Origin: Linanthus parryae | Taxonomy: Eukaryota > Streptophyta > Magnoliopsida > Ericales > Polemoniaceae | Length of the DNA stretch: 64,000 bases | Direction: 5' to 3' | Assembly (NCBI GenBank): GCA_023055425.1 | Contig: JALGPY010000002.1 | Span: 133,692,427 to 133,756,426 of the forward strand | Shown here: positions 1-11,576 of the stretch, piece by piece | Numbering within the stretch: the stretch's first letter is position 1 | Layout of the letters: every line of letters starts with the position of its first letter | Notes under the pieces: model-generated | Databases searched by the model: none | What the model was told of the DNA's origin: nothing | What the model saw: the letters and a program-made list of their open reading frames with translations, nothing else | Program-made: the position numbers and the translations under genes

Positions 1-650
1 GGGGATGTCGACACTTAAGGTGTAGGTTGCGAGTTTATGGTGATATTGGTTACTCGACTCCGTATAATTTAATACAATCTATTTGAAGATTTTGATACTT
101 TTCTTGGAAAATGATCTCTTTGAGATTTTGAAGAAGAATTGGTATCTCGTTCACATGAAATGGAGAAAAATAGTTTACTATAATCACTTGTGAAGTTCTT
201 AATGGACGGTTTAATTGCAAATACTTTTGTTACTTATTTGAAACAATGGTTATACTTGTCTCATCGTATTTACATGTTTGGGTATTATCTCACTCAGTAT
301 TTTTTGCTTATTTTCAAAGTGTGGTGGCTATTTGTTTTCTTTCCTCACCACATGTTTAGACGATGGAGGCATGGTTTAGCTGGGGACGTTTACCACTTCT
401 TCACACATAGTCAAAAAGTTATAACTTTAGAAGTTTCATTCTAGTTTTCAGTAATAATATTTTCCATGTGTTTGAGGCAAACGTGTTTTCATAATTCACT
501 TGTAATATTTTAAAAATTAATGTATTCGTGGTTTGTTTTTTATTATCGCCTTTAAATGTCCTTGCACTTGCGAGTAATCTCGAGTATTGAGTAGCAGTCT
601 TCCTGGTTTGTCGGTGTCATAATCGGGGTTGTTATTGCTGTGTCCCAACA
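1..650 (+). mobile_element. 3' portion of a chromovirus LTR (copy 1)
   Basis: This stretch directly continues the Ty3/gypsy 3' LTR when read across the copy boundary at 35096/35097, so it is taken as the distal part of the LTR of the preceding unit. Positions about 245-440 are clearly related to 7085-7330, a second fragment of the same LTR family (shared tattatctcactcagtatt and caccacatgtttaga). The right end is placed near 650 after tgtcccaaca because clear LTR character stops there, but no matching LTR end or target duplication was found, so the end is approximate. No gene is seen; the small ORF at 190-444 is not recognisable. Confidence 0.5.
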
Positions 651-950
651 ATCACACCACTAATGTACCATGACCCAATGCATCTCTAAATATAATTCTA
701 GTGACACTTAGTGATAAAAAGTACTCGTCAATTGATCAATGTCATGTCAATTGCGCAACCAAGGAACCAAACCAATACGCAAACCGATATATGCCGAACA
801 ACATGCAACAATTTAATGCGCGCCCCATAATGAGGTAAAACTAATGTGTGCACAATAACACGCCACCAGTCGCGTGCCACACAACACGTGCCCATTCTCC
901 TACATATGGAGCCCAAGCCGACATAACAGGGCCTAGAGAACATAATTTTC

Positions 951-1688
951 CTAAAGTTTCCCTCCCCCAACTCCATGATATGCAGAAATCGAGCGGTACT
1001 TGGGGCAATCCTTCTTTTGATGACCATTTTCACGAAAGAGAGCACAGCTGTCCGATGGTAAGTCAAATCTACCATAATTCTGATTTCTACGCTTATCTTT
1101 TTTCCCCAGATCATGAATTTGCACCATCATGAACTTCAATATTTGCTGCCTTGTGACTCAAATCCCACGTGTGCAACAATTTTCGTACTTCCTCTAGGCC
1201 TATCATTTTCCCAAGAACAAAAGATTGAAAGAAAACCTCATAAGATGGATGTAGTGACACCAACAATATCAAGGCCACATCAACATCACTAAACATCTCA
1301 TCACTGTTTCACAGTTCGAGCAAGATAGTTTTTAGATTGTCTAGGTGATCACCAATACTCGTACCGTCCGATATTCATAGGCCGAATAGTCGCTGCTTCA
1401 AGATCAATTTGTTGGCCACATATTTCTTTGCATAGAGATCCTCCAACTTTTTCCTTAAGCTAGTTGTCGTATCCTTATCTACGACATTGTCCGCCAGGCA
1501 CATCACGATCATTGCATGCGCGTTCTCCTCCATCTTAACATACTCCGGTGTGGTTTTATTAACGTCGGTCTTGTAACTAGTGATGATCACATATCTTGTT
1601 TCTTCAACAAAGCACACATCTTGATTTGCCACGAGTTAAACCCATTCTTCCCATCAAAACAATCGATATTCATCATCATGTTCCACAT
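951..1688 (-). pseudogene. Ty1/copia gag relic (copy 1)
   Basis: Remnant of a copia nucleocapsid (gag) gene on the minus strand, running from about 1688 towards 951. The N-terminal part, with the motifs FDGKN and SWQIKM about 10 to 20 residues from the start, resembles the UBN2-type gag of plant copia elements. After a frameshift near 1625 the 1375-1632 segment carries a typical gag helix region (KLEDLYAKK, LILKQRLFGL). Further on, 951-1139 holds a CCHC-like zinc knuckle with its second cysteine replaced (C-x2-R-x3-GH-x4-C). The reading frame changes at least twice, so it is dead. Copy 1 also lacks four codons near 1485 that copy 2 retains. No protease, integrase or RT follows to the left, so the element is truncated. 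The start is chosen because it lies just inside the primer-binding site. Confidence 0.75.
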
Positions 1689-1718
1689 CACTCCTTACAA
1701 CAACCGAACCCAACTCTT

Positions 1719-1732
1719 GGGCTTTGATACCA
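1719..1732 (-). other. Primer-binding site of the copia gag relic (copy 1)
   Basis: On the minus strand this reads TGGTATCAAAGCCC, a close variant of the plant tRNA-Met primer-binding site (TGGTATCAGAGC). It lies 2 bp from the LTR edge at 1735 and about 30 bp upstream of the gag relic, the arrangement expected for a minus-strand copia element. Confidence 0.75.
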
Positions 1733-1734
1733 CT

Positions 1735-2160
1735 TGTTAATTTAATCACTCAGAACCAGTACAGTCTCATGCCTTATCCCAATACAATCATATCCGACCT
1801 CGTATCCCAGTATAGCTCTTATTCGGATGATTATTAGACCTTACCCAAACGAGGCCTTAGTATAAATCCAAATGGACATGTTTTAGTTTCATACCACATG
1901 GATAAATACATATCAGACACATTACAGTGAATTATGAAATCCTACAACCAAAGCTCTTGGTAATTAGTGTATTTTCTTTTCATGCATCAAGTCTATAATA
2001 ACGAGGAGTTCTAGTATGGTATAAACGGCCTTGCAAAATATTATACAGAGTATTTTGATAAATAAAATAGAATGTGAAAATTAGTCTGAAATGACATTCA
2101 AAGTTTAAATGACAAATGAAACTTTTTTCTATTAAAAAAGAACGAGGACTCTTATTCTTC
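1735..2160 (-). mobile_element. 5' LTR of the truncated minus-strand copia (copy 1)
   Basis: The sequence to the right of the primer-binding site begins tgttaattt on the plus strand, that is, the LTR ends in ...AACA on its own strand, the canonical terminus. The distal end was not found, so the right coordinate is a guess. No second LTR of this element is visible in the unit, so the target-site duplication could not be checked. Confidence 0.45.
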
Positions 2161-2847
2161 AAATATATATGTTTTCTGAGAAGTTGCTAAAAACATATGG
2201 ATTCAGATGGTTGAACGAAGAATTTTTATTTTCGTTTACTTCTGAACTTGTACTGTAGATGAACGAGATGTTGTCTATAGATGTCTGTTTCCACAAGGGC
2301 CATGACAACTTGGGGCGGTTCCTGTGATGCTTCCAACGACACGTCCTAATAGTCGCCTTCCTAAAAATATGAAGTAGTTATTAAGAAATGATATTGATGT
2401 ATTTAATCCATGGAAGTGAAAAAAAATAACTATAATTATAAGTACCCGATAAATATTTAATGAAGCTATGGTGAATTTCACCATATATTCTACGTGTTCT
2501 GTAATACTTGAAGTCTACCATCAGTTTTGTCACAAGTTTTTGCCAATTCGCAAAATTGTTACTTAATAAAACCAACTTGGAGCTTTAAAACGGTAAGAGG
2601 TGAACACTCAATTATCTCTTTCGTGAAACATTGCGAACTAGTTAATTGTCCGTACGTAAAATTGGAATTTTTTTCGTGCCTCCATCGCAACGTTCCTTCG
2701 CCGCCGTTCAGGGAGACTTTGTTGTGACCTAATAACCCCTTTTCTTCCCTTCTATTCTCCGAATATGTCAGAGCTCAAAGACCTCGTGAATTTTTTTACT
2801 GTGTTAGCCAGGAAGAGATGATGGCCCCCAGTTCTTCAAGATAAAAC
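2161..2847. other. Unassigned AT-rich spacer (copy 1)
   Basis: I see no gene, LTR boundary or recognisable protein similarity here. It holds only short chance ORFs on both strands. It may include more of the copia LTR on its left and more of the LINE relic on its right. Confidence 0.5.
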
Positions 2848-4030
2848 TTGTTTTATTTTGAATATGTTGTCTTCTCTAAAAATGTTAGCGAGCAAGATAA
2901 GATAGCACTGAGTCAACTCTTCGGAGTGCAACATTTTGAAGAACATGACATTTACTTAGGTTTTCCCACTGTAATTGGTAGAGGGAGGAAAATGACCTTC
3001 AGTTATCTCTCAGAGAGGATTAGTAAGAAGCTCAAGGGATGAAAAATAAAAGAGCCATCGGCAACAGAAAAAGAAGTGTTAGTGAAAGCAACAATATAGG
3101 ATACTCACAATTATCTGTGGGGTGTTTCCTACCGCCTATGAAGGTGTGTCAAGATATGGAGAAACTTGTTCGACAATTTTGGTGGGGTTGGGGGAGCGAT
3201 GATAGCAAGAAAATTCTTCGGGTTGCGTAGGACAAGTTAAAACTTTTCAAAGGAAGATGGCGGCCTAAAATTCTGCTATTTTCATGATTTAAATGTGGCA
3301 ATTTTGGCTAAACAGGCTTGGTGTTTCTTGCAAAAGCCTCATAACCTTGTTAGCAGTGTTTTTCAAGATAAACATTACTAGCATTCTTCTATTCTCATAG
3401 TGGAAGTGTGCCAAATAGACAATTTTCTTATGCTTTCTGAAGCATTATTAGAGGACGAGATTTGATCAAGTCAGGTTGATTGTATAAGATCGACACATGT
3501 AGTCAGGTTCGGAGTTTCAGGGATAACTGGTGATAGAGAAACATCGCTTTCAGAATTATCACACCATATCCAGTTGGAGCTGAAGATATTACATTCAATT
3601 TTCTGATAGATTTGATCATCACGTCATGTAATGAGCTAAGTCTTACTCATTTTCTTCTTCCAATTGGCGCAAAATTTATTTGATCAATTCCTCTTACTGT
3701 ATCCCAGAGGTGGATGTTTTTACTGGCACCATTTGGACGACGGGAACAATTCAGTCTCGTCGGGTTAGAAGGCGCAGACAATCAAGTCAAGAGGGGAACC
3801 GTCTTCCTTGGTTGGTTACATAAATAGACAATGGCTAAAAAAGATGTGCAACATGAAAGTTCCTAAGTAGATTATTTACCCATTTTGGAGACTTTGGCAC
3901 AACACTCTCCCAGTAGACAAGGGTTTAAAAACAGAGGTATGAATGTTCCTTCAATTTGCCAATAGTTCCTATAAAAACAAGAATCATAAGACCATGTCTT
4001 ATGCAGTTCCCTTTCATGCAAATAGTGTGC
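2848..4030 (+). pseudogene. L1-type LINE reverse transcriptase, C-terminal relic (copy 1)
   Basis: Degenerate plus-strand copy of the C-terminal part of a plant non-LTR retrotransposon RT. Visible landmarks in order: FSKNVSEQ, then YLGFPTVIGRGRK and LSERISKKLKG (the thumb-side region of plant LINE RTs, usually YLGLPTLIGRSK...KKLQGW), then PPMKVCQDMEKL and a QFWWGWGSDDSKK segment (usually FWWGS..). Downstream, around 3840-3930, is a broken version of the zinc-binding RT region (PFWRLWHNTLPVDKGLK), followed in another frame by a possible CPICQ zinc motif. Stops and frameshifts occur at about 3042, 3230 and repeatedly afterwards. The endonuclease and the catalytic part of the RT are absent, as in a 5'-truncated LINE. 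I found no poly(A) tail or target duplication. Confidence 0.75.
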
Positions 4031-4864
4031 ATTTTTATTATCAGGAAACAGTTTATAAATACAAGGATTACGTTGTATTTGGGATTGGAATTTCGAAACC
4101 TTCTCTTAAGCAGCCAATTTTAGTTTGTGAGAAGTTTACGGCCACTACCTGATTTATTTAGCAAAACATGAACAACAAATAACTCAATGTTATTGGGAAG
4201 TACCCGAGGAAATAGCTATGCTAGGCGTGGACTACATCCACTGGTATAACGAGTCGTCTTTTGCAAGTTTGTTTCAGGATTCCCTAACCTCGGAAGCAGT
4301 AAGCGGGCACGGGAGGGAGAGGCCTTCAACGGAATTCCCAAGGTGAACACCTATTCGTTGTGGAACAGCTTCGGACCGGCTACAGGGGTGGAGGTTGTGA
4401 TATGAGATTCTGCAGGGCTATTCATGGAAGGTGGGCACCTTTTTGCGAGATGGAGCTCATGGGAAGTTGAAATCGAGTTATGTATAAATCCACGATTAAA
4501 GCTTGTCAACTCCTTTCATCAAACTATGATTCGGCAGATTTTTTTTTGTGTGGGAGTAAATGGAAAAAATATAACTTATAGCTTTGCAAACAAGGTTTAA
4601 AGGAAGAGGATATTTACTCACATGTTACTCTTTGGGTTAAAGATGTATTTGATTATAATCTTTTGAGAGTGAATACCCAAGCTTAATACAACACAATTTT
4701 CCCTTACAAAACAACAATTTGTATTTGAGTTTAAATTTGAACAACTTACTTCTAATTTGGGCGTAAACATACATTTTAAACATCTATATAATAAAACTGT
4801 GTGGGTCCCATGCATATTTTTATAAGACATTTTCAAAATACATTTTGAGGAGATTTTTTGAACC
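4031..4864. other. Unassigned spacer after the LINE relic (copy 1)
   Basis: No recognisable gene. It could include the remaining C-terminal or RNase H-like part of the LINE, but I could not match it. The ORF at 4618-4836 on the minus strand resembles nothing I know. Confidence 0.45.
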
Positions 4865-5530
4865 GTGAGATTCTTACTTTTTATCAGAGTTTCACCCGTT
4901 GGATTATATTATCCTAATTCTATTGGCATCTTCCCAATCTCCCATCTCAATAGATTTGTAACCCTTCTGTCCCCAACGCTGTGCTCCGCGCTCCACCTCC
5001 TGCTTCCTCTTCGACGATTTCGCTCGACCATCGCCGGACTATTGCTCCGGCTCGGCTCAAGTCTGCTTCTTTTTTCATTTCTTTCTTCTTCACTGTATTG
5101 CGATTTTTTTATCGATTTTTTAAAGTATTCTTTGACACATCTCCAGCTTCTCAAGTTCCTTGGCTTTATCGTTCTGTTTCTTTTTTTTTTTCTTCTTAAG
5201 TATATTGAAAATTTTAATCGATTTTTTTTAACTGTCCATTAGATTTCGTTCTTCTCAAGTTTGTCAGTGTCTTCGTCTCCACCTTCTTAGGTTCGTCGGC
5301 TTTATTTTTGTACTCAGATTTGTCTGACTCAAGAGCTTCAATCCTATTTGATTTCGTGACCATGGCTTCGATTTCTTCTATGTTCTTACCCTGTGATGGC
5401 AAAACATGTTCTTCACAATTCAATCAATATTCCCAATTTGTATTATTTGTAACTAAATCAATTTATTACACCTTGCCCTTATTTTTTAAATCCCTCTTTG
5501 ATTGGTTCAACAACTTCACTTAAAAGGTAA
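4865..5530 (+). other. Exon-like block of unknown origin (copy 1)
   Basis: An AT-rich background is interrupted at about 4970-5060 by a GC-richer stretch (ctccgcgctccacctcctgc, gctccggctcggctc) followed by long pyrimidine tracts, then an ORF-rich segment ending with aaaaggtaagatg near 5525, which looks like a plant splice donor. In copy 2 the frames differ: an ORF runs from 40088 to 40627, while in copy 1 poly-T length differences break it. This resembles the 5' exon of a plant gene or a captured gene fragment, but no protein similarity is recognised. I do not claim it is expressed. Confidence 0.25.
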
Positions 5531-6131
5531 GATGTTATCTTATTCTTTTTGTTTGCAACGGGTTGTAATCAGAAGAAACATTCATAATAATAGATTAACT
5601 ATGTAGTACATGACAGACAATATAGGATCAGTTTTAACAAGCGTGGCTGATTTTATTTAATCTAATTTTTTGATAATATTTTATTTAATTTCATGTCAGG
5701 TTTTTTGTACTACTTATATTTAGGTACATATTTTTCAGATTACCGGACCGAATACTTTATCAGATCTCATATTTAGGTACGTCTGTTGGACATTTTGGAG
5801 AGGTATGTCGGTTGGATTAAAGCTTCACAAACAATGTTGCTAATCTTATCTATTGATGATGTCCCATCACCGGAAGTTGAACAATTAGGAGCATTTTGTT
5901 CCATCTATATCGCTCTATCTAACATGCACTCAACTTTATCTTCTCTCTATCTTGCTTAAATAGACTCTGACATATGGTTTTACATGGGGTAGGGGTACAA
6001 TTTTTGCAGTCTGATTATACATTACGTCATTATGTACTGTGTTTTGAACGCATTCAGTTTGTCTGGCATACATGTATAATAATTTCAAGGAGAGTGGTGA
6101 CTGAAATGTAAGAAAATTATTTTTAACTAAT
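5531..6131. other. Unassigned AT-rich spacer (copy 1)
   Basis: No gene or element boundary recognised. Sequence is T-rich with repeated atatttaggtac-like words near 5717 and 5768. Confidence 0.5.
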
Positions 6132-6594
6132 TGTTTGGGCTGCCAATAATTGTATTTTAGTATTTATAAAATGGGTTGAAAGTGGTTCAAGTAATTCACC
6201 GGTACGAGCCCAATACGTTTGTGATCCTGTGTTTGGGCCACGGTGCATCTTAGTGTCATTGTTTAGTGTGGTATGTAGGTGTGGGCTGTTTGGTCATTGG
6301 GCTCCTTGATAGGAGGTCCCAATGACTGTTTATGATTATTAGGCCCGGTCCCCTCTCCTCTCCCAAAACCCTAGCTGGTTCTCATAAATAAGACAAGTTG
6401 GAGAATTGTTAGCCCTATCGAAAAACAAACAAACAGTGGGAGTAGGAGGGGAAGATACGGCGCTCTAGTTCTTCCAAGTTTGTGAAGATTCGAAGACTAC
6501 GAAGATGGCTGGATCGAACGGTATGTTTTATCATTATTATTTATTTGTCTATGGTGTTTTGATTTCTTGTATAAGATCCTATAAACTTCTTACA
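6132..6594 (+). mobile_element. Short plus-strand copia LTR (copy 1)
   Basis: An LTR-like block starting tgtttgggctgcc and ending ...cttctTACA, immediately followed after 2 bp by a primer-binding site. It contains a TATA-like ataaata near 6385 and a leader-like stretch rich in purines after it, as in copia LTR promoters. The start is inferred from the TG dinucleotide and typical length (about 460 bp); the end is well supported by the primer site. No partner LTR is seen in the unit. Confidence 0.55.
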
Positions 6595-6596
6595 TA

Positions 6597-6609
6597 TGGT
6601 ATCAGAGCA
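6597..6609 (+). other. Primer-binding site, tRNA-Met type (copy 1)
   Basis: Reads TGGTATCAGAGCA, an exact match to the canonical plant copia primer-binding site, 2 bp after the LTR edge at 6594. What follows is not a plus-strand copia leader but an inverted gag start. Confidence 0.7.
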
Positions 6610-6716
6610 ATGTCTAAATCAGCAAGACCCAAGGCTAACTCAACATCACGTTTCCACCTCTTAAAGTTACTAGCAGAGAGAGTCTCAATAGCACAAATCT
6701 GATTATTCACATCCAT
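6610..6716 (-). pseudogene. Copia gag N-terminal fragment, inverted (copy 1)
   Basis: Read on the minus strand from 6716, this encodes MDVNNQ, then ETLSASNFKRWKRDVE and LALGLADLDIAL, a clear match to the N terminus of plant copia gag proteins (usually ..L.G.NF..WK.D.E.ALG..DLDLAL). The similarity stops at about 6605, exactly at the plus-strand primer site, so only about 35 codons survive. Minus-strand leader-like sequence probably continues to about 7050. The two pieces lie head to head and share the bases around gctct, so this is a chimeric join. Confidence 0.6.
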
Positions 6717-7084
6717 TTGCTAACAGCTGCAATAAGAATTCAATCATGTTTTAAAGTAAACAACAATTCATGGGTACTCGCAAGAATTTGCGAAATATAA
6801 ACCAAGCAAGATTCTCACATGATCATACAATGCGTCATCATATAAGCACCTTTGGGGAGAATATATTTGACACATCTATGATCACAACCAAGTCAATTAG
6901 TAAGAACAATTCCTTCGAAGAACTAAATTCCTTTGGGTAAATAGCCTTCTTTGGAATCAGAAAAGATTCTCTTACTGATGACTCACACTACCTCTAAAAT
7001 TGATATATTCAATCGACCCCATCTGGGTAGGTAATTAAATACATAAATTCAAGAGGAGCAACCCAGGATGCTTTATTGAATCAT

Positions 7085-7330
7085 CTTATTGGATGTTTTA
7101 TTAAAGATGCTCTTGTTATTTCTTTGAAATAATAGATTTACTTGTCTCATTGTACTCACATGTTTGAGTATTATCTCACTCAGTATTTGTTGTTGATTTT
7201 CAAACTGTGGTGTCTATATGTTTTCTTTCCACACCACATGTTTAGATGATTGAGCCATGTTTCAGCTAGGGAGGTGAATCACATCTTCATGCATAGTCAA
7301 ATAAAGCGAGAACTTTAGACATATCATTCT
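7085..7330 (+). mobile_element. Diverged chromovirus LTR fragment (copy 1)
   Basis: Shows strong but imperfect similarity to about 245-440 of the same unit, for example ttacttgtctcat, acatgttt and gagtattatctcactcag, then caccacatgtttaga and catagtcaaa. It is in the same orientation as the main chromovirus. It could be a remnant of the 5' LTR or of another insertion; its divergence from the 3' LTR favours an old or separate copy. Confidence 0.55.
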
Positions 7331-9142
7331 AGGAGAAGTTGTAGACTAAAGAGTTAGCATAGGCAATAGGGGGTTCCCACCCACCCTCACCTAAAATGCA
7401 TTTTGGGATTCGTTTTTTTTTACGGTTTCTTAGAATATTAGAACTTTGAAGTTTTTCAGAAGATTATCGTTTTGGGATTTTAATTAGAATTGTTTATGTA
7501 ATGAGAACTTATTGGAGTATTAGCTAGCAATAAATAATATCTGGAGTTTTCACGAGTTTGGCACATTGTTTTTTTGTTTTAGAAGATTACATCACTTGTT
7601 AGTATGCAATTTCACTCTTTATCATGTCTCGTATATATTTTTGGAGTCTATATTCATATTTCTATGTTCTTTTTCCTTTGAAGATGGCTAGAACTAAGAC
7701 CACATCAAGGAAGAGTTCTATAATCCATTGGCTCAACCAATTATGCACATTTGGCGAGAAGCTGATCGTCTATTTACTTTTCGCAACCGTGTACTAGCTC
7801 GATATGATGAGTTATCAAAGGAGAACCATATATATAGGTCCACTCTTCAAGTCTTTTGGCATGCTCAAAGCTCTGCTTAGGAGGAGGATGTTCAGTAAGA
7901 TTCAAAAAAAGTATAGTGACTTGGTGCTTGGACATAATGAGACTCGAGAGTAATGTACCAAAATGAGTTTCTATTAGATCGTACTTTGATCTTTTAGGAG
8001 ATTTTAAGGGTACCGAGAGAGTGATTATGAAAAGGATGATGTTATTGACGGGTTTATGCAGTCCGACGCTAGCGTGGAGAATGAGGAGAATGACTCGAAG
8101 TAGTTCAGTTGGTTTTATTTGAATTTGTTGGCATTTTAATTTGGTTTGAAGAAAGTCTCCAAGCCAAACTTTGCGTTTTCATTTCTTAGACTTATGTTTA
8201 AATTGTTGCCACGTTTTGGCAAACAATTTTTTGGATTGTTGTCCGTTTAACGGATATGTTGCTTATGTATTGGGATTTTCTTAGGAATTTGGATTTTTTT
8301 TTTGGTATGAACTATGATATTTGAATACTAGACGAGTTTATATCCTAAATTGTTGAGTATGTTATGCTTTAAACTCCAAGAAGAGGAATATTGGTTATAG
8401 TTAAAACGTTTTGTTGTAAATTCAGCATTGTGAAAATCTGCGCAGCGGTTAGAGTTTAATTTTTATTACCTTCTTAGGATACAAATCATTTTTTCCCAAT
8501 TTCTCTCTACATACTATACATACACGTGAACCTACTGTAAAAATTTCAGCTCAATACCTCATCTGAAGGCTTAGATAATAACTCCCAAAGTTGGATGTTT
8601 ACTGGAAAAAGATCAGAATTTTTGGACGTTAACCTATCTTCCAATTACTGATTGAGGCTCAAACGTTTAGGTATGAGAGTAGAAACATGGGGCTTTATCT
8701 TAGACGTTTTCTAGGGTCATATGGTTGAATTGAAATGGGTTTGGAACGTTGTGAAGTTGAAGTTTCTGCCCATAATTTTTGTGTCATAAGCAGCGATATT
8801 TTCTTAGTAACTTTAGTTGTACCCTAGCTATTCAATTAATTTCTCTTGATTATTAAAGGGACTCAAAAGGGAACATACATGTGCAATTCCATAATTTTTT
8901 TTTGCTCGATTGGTACTATGGAGAATTTTTTCTTAGAGAACGAATTTGCGGTAGATCGAACACACAAGGTTATATGAGTTTTGACCATCATTTTGTTGAA
9001 TACGTATGTGCAAACTATATGTTATTGTTTTATTCTTACTTCCAATGCGCTATATACATTAGAGGGCGATACAATTGGTTATAGTGTAGGTATGACTAAT
9101 AGACCGCTCCAATACTTTACCATGAGAGTTTATCGTTAGAAA
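7331..9142. other. Unassigned AT-rich region upstream of chromovirus gag (copy 1)
   Basis: No intact gene. A possible broken ORF begins with ATG at 7684 (MARTKTTSRKSS...) and an acidic tail-like segment (DDVIDGFMQSDASVENEEN) ends with a stop near 8103; I recognise neither. The expected 5' LTR end and primer site of the chromovirus were not found here, so its 5' end is lost or too decayed. The 8400-8870 part has LTR-like character but no match to the 3' LTR that I could see. Confidence 0.4.
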
Positions 9143-9826
9143 ATGGATGTTCAGAAGAAAAACAACATGGGGCAATTCTTTTCTCAAATGACCCAAATGA
9201 TGAACAACCCTCAGAATGGCCACTAACTGAGGCAAGCAAGTGGCCGACATGAAACCTGAAAGATTTATGGGAAATGAAGATCCAGTTGAGCTTGAGGAAT
9301 GGATCGATGAGATGGACAAGATGCTTGAAACTATGGCATACCCTGAGGACCGTAAAGTCAACTGTGCAATATTTTACCTGAAAAGTGAGGAAAACTTGTG
9401 GCGGAAAGGTTCGCATGAGACTTTGTTGGGCCACCCCAACTTCAATTGGGAGGCTATACAAACAACTAAGTCCTCGATTATATCAGGTCTATGTGAAGAA
9501 TTAGCAATAACCGGGGGTTCTTGAACCTCAGACAGGGAAGTGACTTTGTTGCTGAGTACATTAAGAAGTTGGTGGAGCAGACTAGATTTGCAGGAAATAT
9601 GGTACCCAATGAGTAAGCCATAGTTGTCAAGTTCATATATGGACTACACCTTCAGCTACATAATTCCTTGCTGAACATGACTTATGCTACTCTCCATGAG
9701 GCTTATGATAGAGCCGCATATATTTTGTGAGTTCAAGCAATAGAAGACGAGGTTTACGAAAAGAAAAAGCAAACTTAAATAGGAAGTATTAACAGTGAGT
9801 TGGAAAGAAGTAATGATGATGGTGCA
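9143..9826 (+). pseudogene. Ty3/gypsy chromovirus gag relic (copy 1)
   Basis: Capsid-type gag of a gypsy element (Retrotrans_gag family). From the ATG at 9143 a short segment (MGQFFSQMTQMMNN) runs to a stop near 9224. In another frame 9240-9524 carries the core: RFMGNEDPVELEEWIDEM, then KVNCAIFYLKSEENLW and FNWEAI. A further frameshift leads to DFVAEYIKKLVEQTRF and YGLHLQLHNSLL, then TLHEAYDRAAYI, with stops near 9616 and 9728. The order and spacing match plant chromovirus gag. The CCHC zinc knuckle expected after this point is missing: similarity ends at the target duplication of an inserted solo LTR (9827-9831), and the sequence resuming at 30469 has no knuckle. Together with the pol relic at 30469-33126 it belonged to one element. 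Confidence 0.85.
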
Positions 9827-10134
9827 GAAAACGCAGGGTTTTGATGAAGGATGCACAGGGAAAATGCAATTAAAATTTTCTGATCAAATCCCTCCATGAA
9901 TAGCAGGTTAAGCCATTATAACGTAATAAAGGAGACAATGTGTAACTTGTGGTTTTGTGTGATCACAACTAAGAATAGCGTCCTCGTCTCCACCGGTATC
10001 AACACCTTGGTTTTGAGAACTGGGATCTTCTCCACGCCTTGTTCTAGAAACGTTGAAGAAGGAATCAAGTAATCACGCAAAACGGAGCAGGAGGACAAGG
10101 GGTTCGGTCGTGCCCTTGGTGGCGTCGGGTAGGG

Positions 10135-11562
10135 TGTTGGGTTTTGACGTAGGTAACACAGCGGAATAACAAAAATTTAATTCCTACTCATAGCTCTCCA
10201 AGGATCACAGGAAGAGACATCATAACATGATAAGGGACATAGTAGTTGTGTACCTTTTGGTTTGGGAGATCACACGAATAATATTGTCCTCGTCTCTACG
10301 GTTGATCCACGTCTAGAGGTGAGAACTATATTATTCCTTCTCAAGTTCTAGCTTGGACCGGAGGAACAGGGAAGAAGGAATCAAGCAACCAAAGGAGGCT
10401 AAGAGAGGGATTCGGCCCTCTCTTTGAGCCGATGAGAAGGGGGGGGGGGACGCAAGCCCTTGTGGTCTTGCTCTCCCTCTTGCTTTCTCTCCCACTCTCT
10501 TGTGTTATGTTTAATAACATTAACATTAGTGGGAAGGAAGCTAGAGCCTCCTTTATATAGTCCAACAAATCCTTGTTAACTTCATAAAGGTCCTTCCTAG
10601 TTCCACATGAACTTGGATTAGTCCATTCCTTGCATTTTAGTCCTACTAAGTTTGCAAAGTGTTGCACAATGATCCTTCTTATTAATTAATCATATTAATT
10701 AATCCCAAATCTATTTCCACTCTATTTGACGTGTGAACCCAAAGGTTTCTACATAGTTGGTTGTAACTTATTACTAATATGGAGCAGTGTCTAGCAACAC
10801 ATCCATGCACCCAACTAATAGAAATAAGTCAGTGATCCCGACAAACCTTTGTGCCGAATATCTCATATTGCACAACCCATTTGTCTCCATATCCGGATTG
10901 GACAAGAGACATAAATAGTCACACTCGTATAACCAATCCATAGTTCCTCGATCCTGGGAATATGCTTATGCAAGCAGATAACATCGATATCTCCATATTG
11001 ATTTATCTGAGTCTTGCCAGACATTCAATAAGCCTCATCCCTCGAGTGGACGTGGATATTTACTCCCATTATGTGGGAGAGACAAATCCTCTCTACATCA
11101 CTACGATCTCTAAGCTTGTTTCCTATCATGCCTGATAGCTATATTTATAGTCACCCTGTAACGGTGTGAAGTTTGATAAAATCAAAGCACGATATTTCAC
11201 AACTAGAGTATCTAGTGACTTCAATTCTAAGGATTGAAATTATATTAGCACTATGAGAAGCGATTGTGACTTTAACATAATCTAATGTATCCTTCTCGTT
11301 GTGGGTCAATCCAGTATGCCATTACTCTTAATGCATACCCATGTGTTAGACTTATTATCTCCATATCAATCTACACACATACTAGTCTATATTTGATCGT
11401 CCTATTAATCAATATAATGTACTAGGGATATTTAAGATAAACAACACATTGTATCTAAGTACTTCACTACATTAAATATCACAATATATAATAAATGAAT
11501 ATTCTAGACAATAACATTGTTCATACTAAATATAGATTGCCTCTAGGGCACCTAATCAAACA
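10135..11562 (-). repeat. copia-A 3' LTR (copy 1)
   Basis: On the plus strand it starts tgttgggttttgacg and ends ctaatcaaaca; on its own strand it therefore runs TG..CA. It contains a TATATAAAGG promoter motif (minus strand, 10550-10559), a G/C homopolymer at 10440-10449 that varies between copies, and the paired ttaattaatcatattaattaat palindrome near 10680. It matches the 5' LTR 17343-18735 along its full length. Confidence 0.93.
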
Positions 11563-11576
11563 GTCTCCCACTTGCA
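11563..11576 (-). other. copia-A polypurine tract (copy 1)
   Basis: Minus strand reads gcaagtgggagac directly next to the 3' LTR edge, the expected position for priming of plus-strand DNA synthesis. Confidence 0.75.

Noticed and set aside
190..444. 84-codon ORF with hydrophobic stretches
   Set aside because: It lies in the chromovirus LTR, has no known similarity, and its diverged relative at 7085-7330 does not keep the frame.
4618..4836. Minus-strand 72-codon ORF (copy 1), repeated in copy 2
   Set aside because: Conserved only because the copies are nearly identical; no codon signal or similarity.
9117..9461. Minus-strand ORF of 114 codons
   Set aside because: Antisense of the chromovirus gag core; no similarity of its own.
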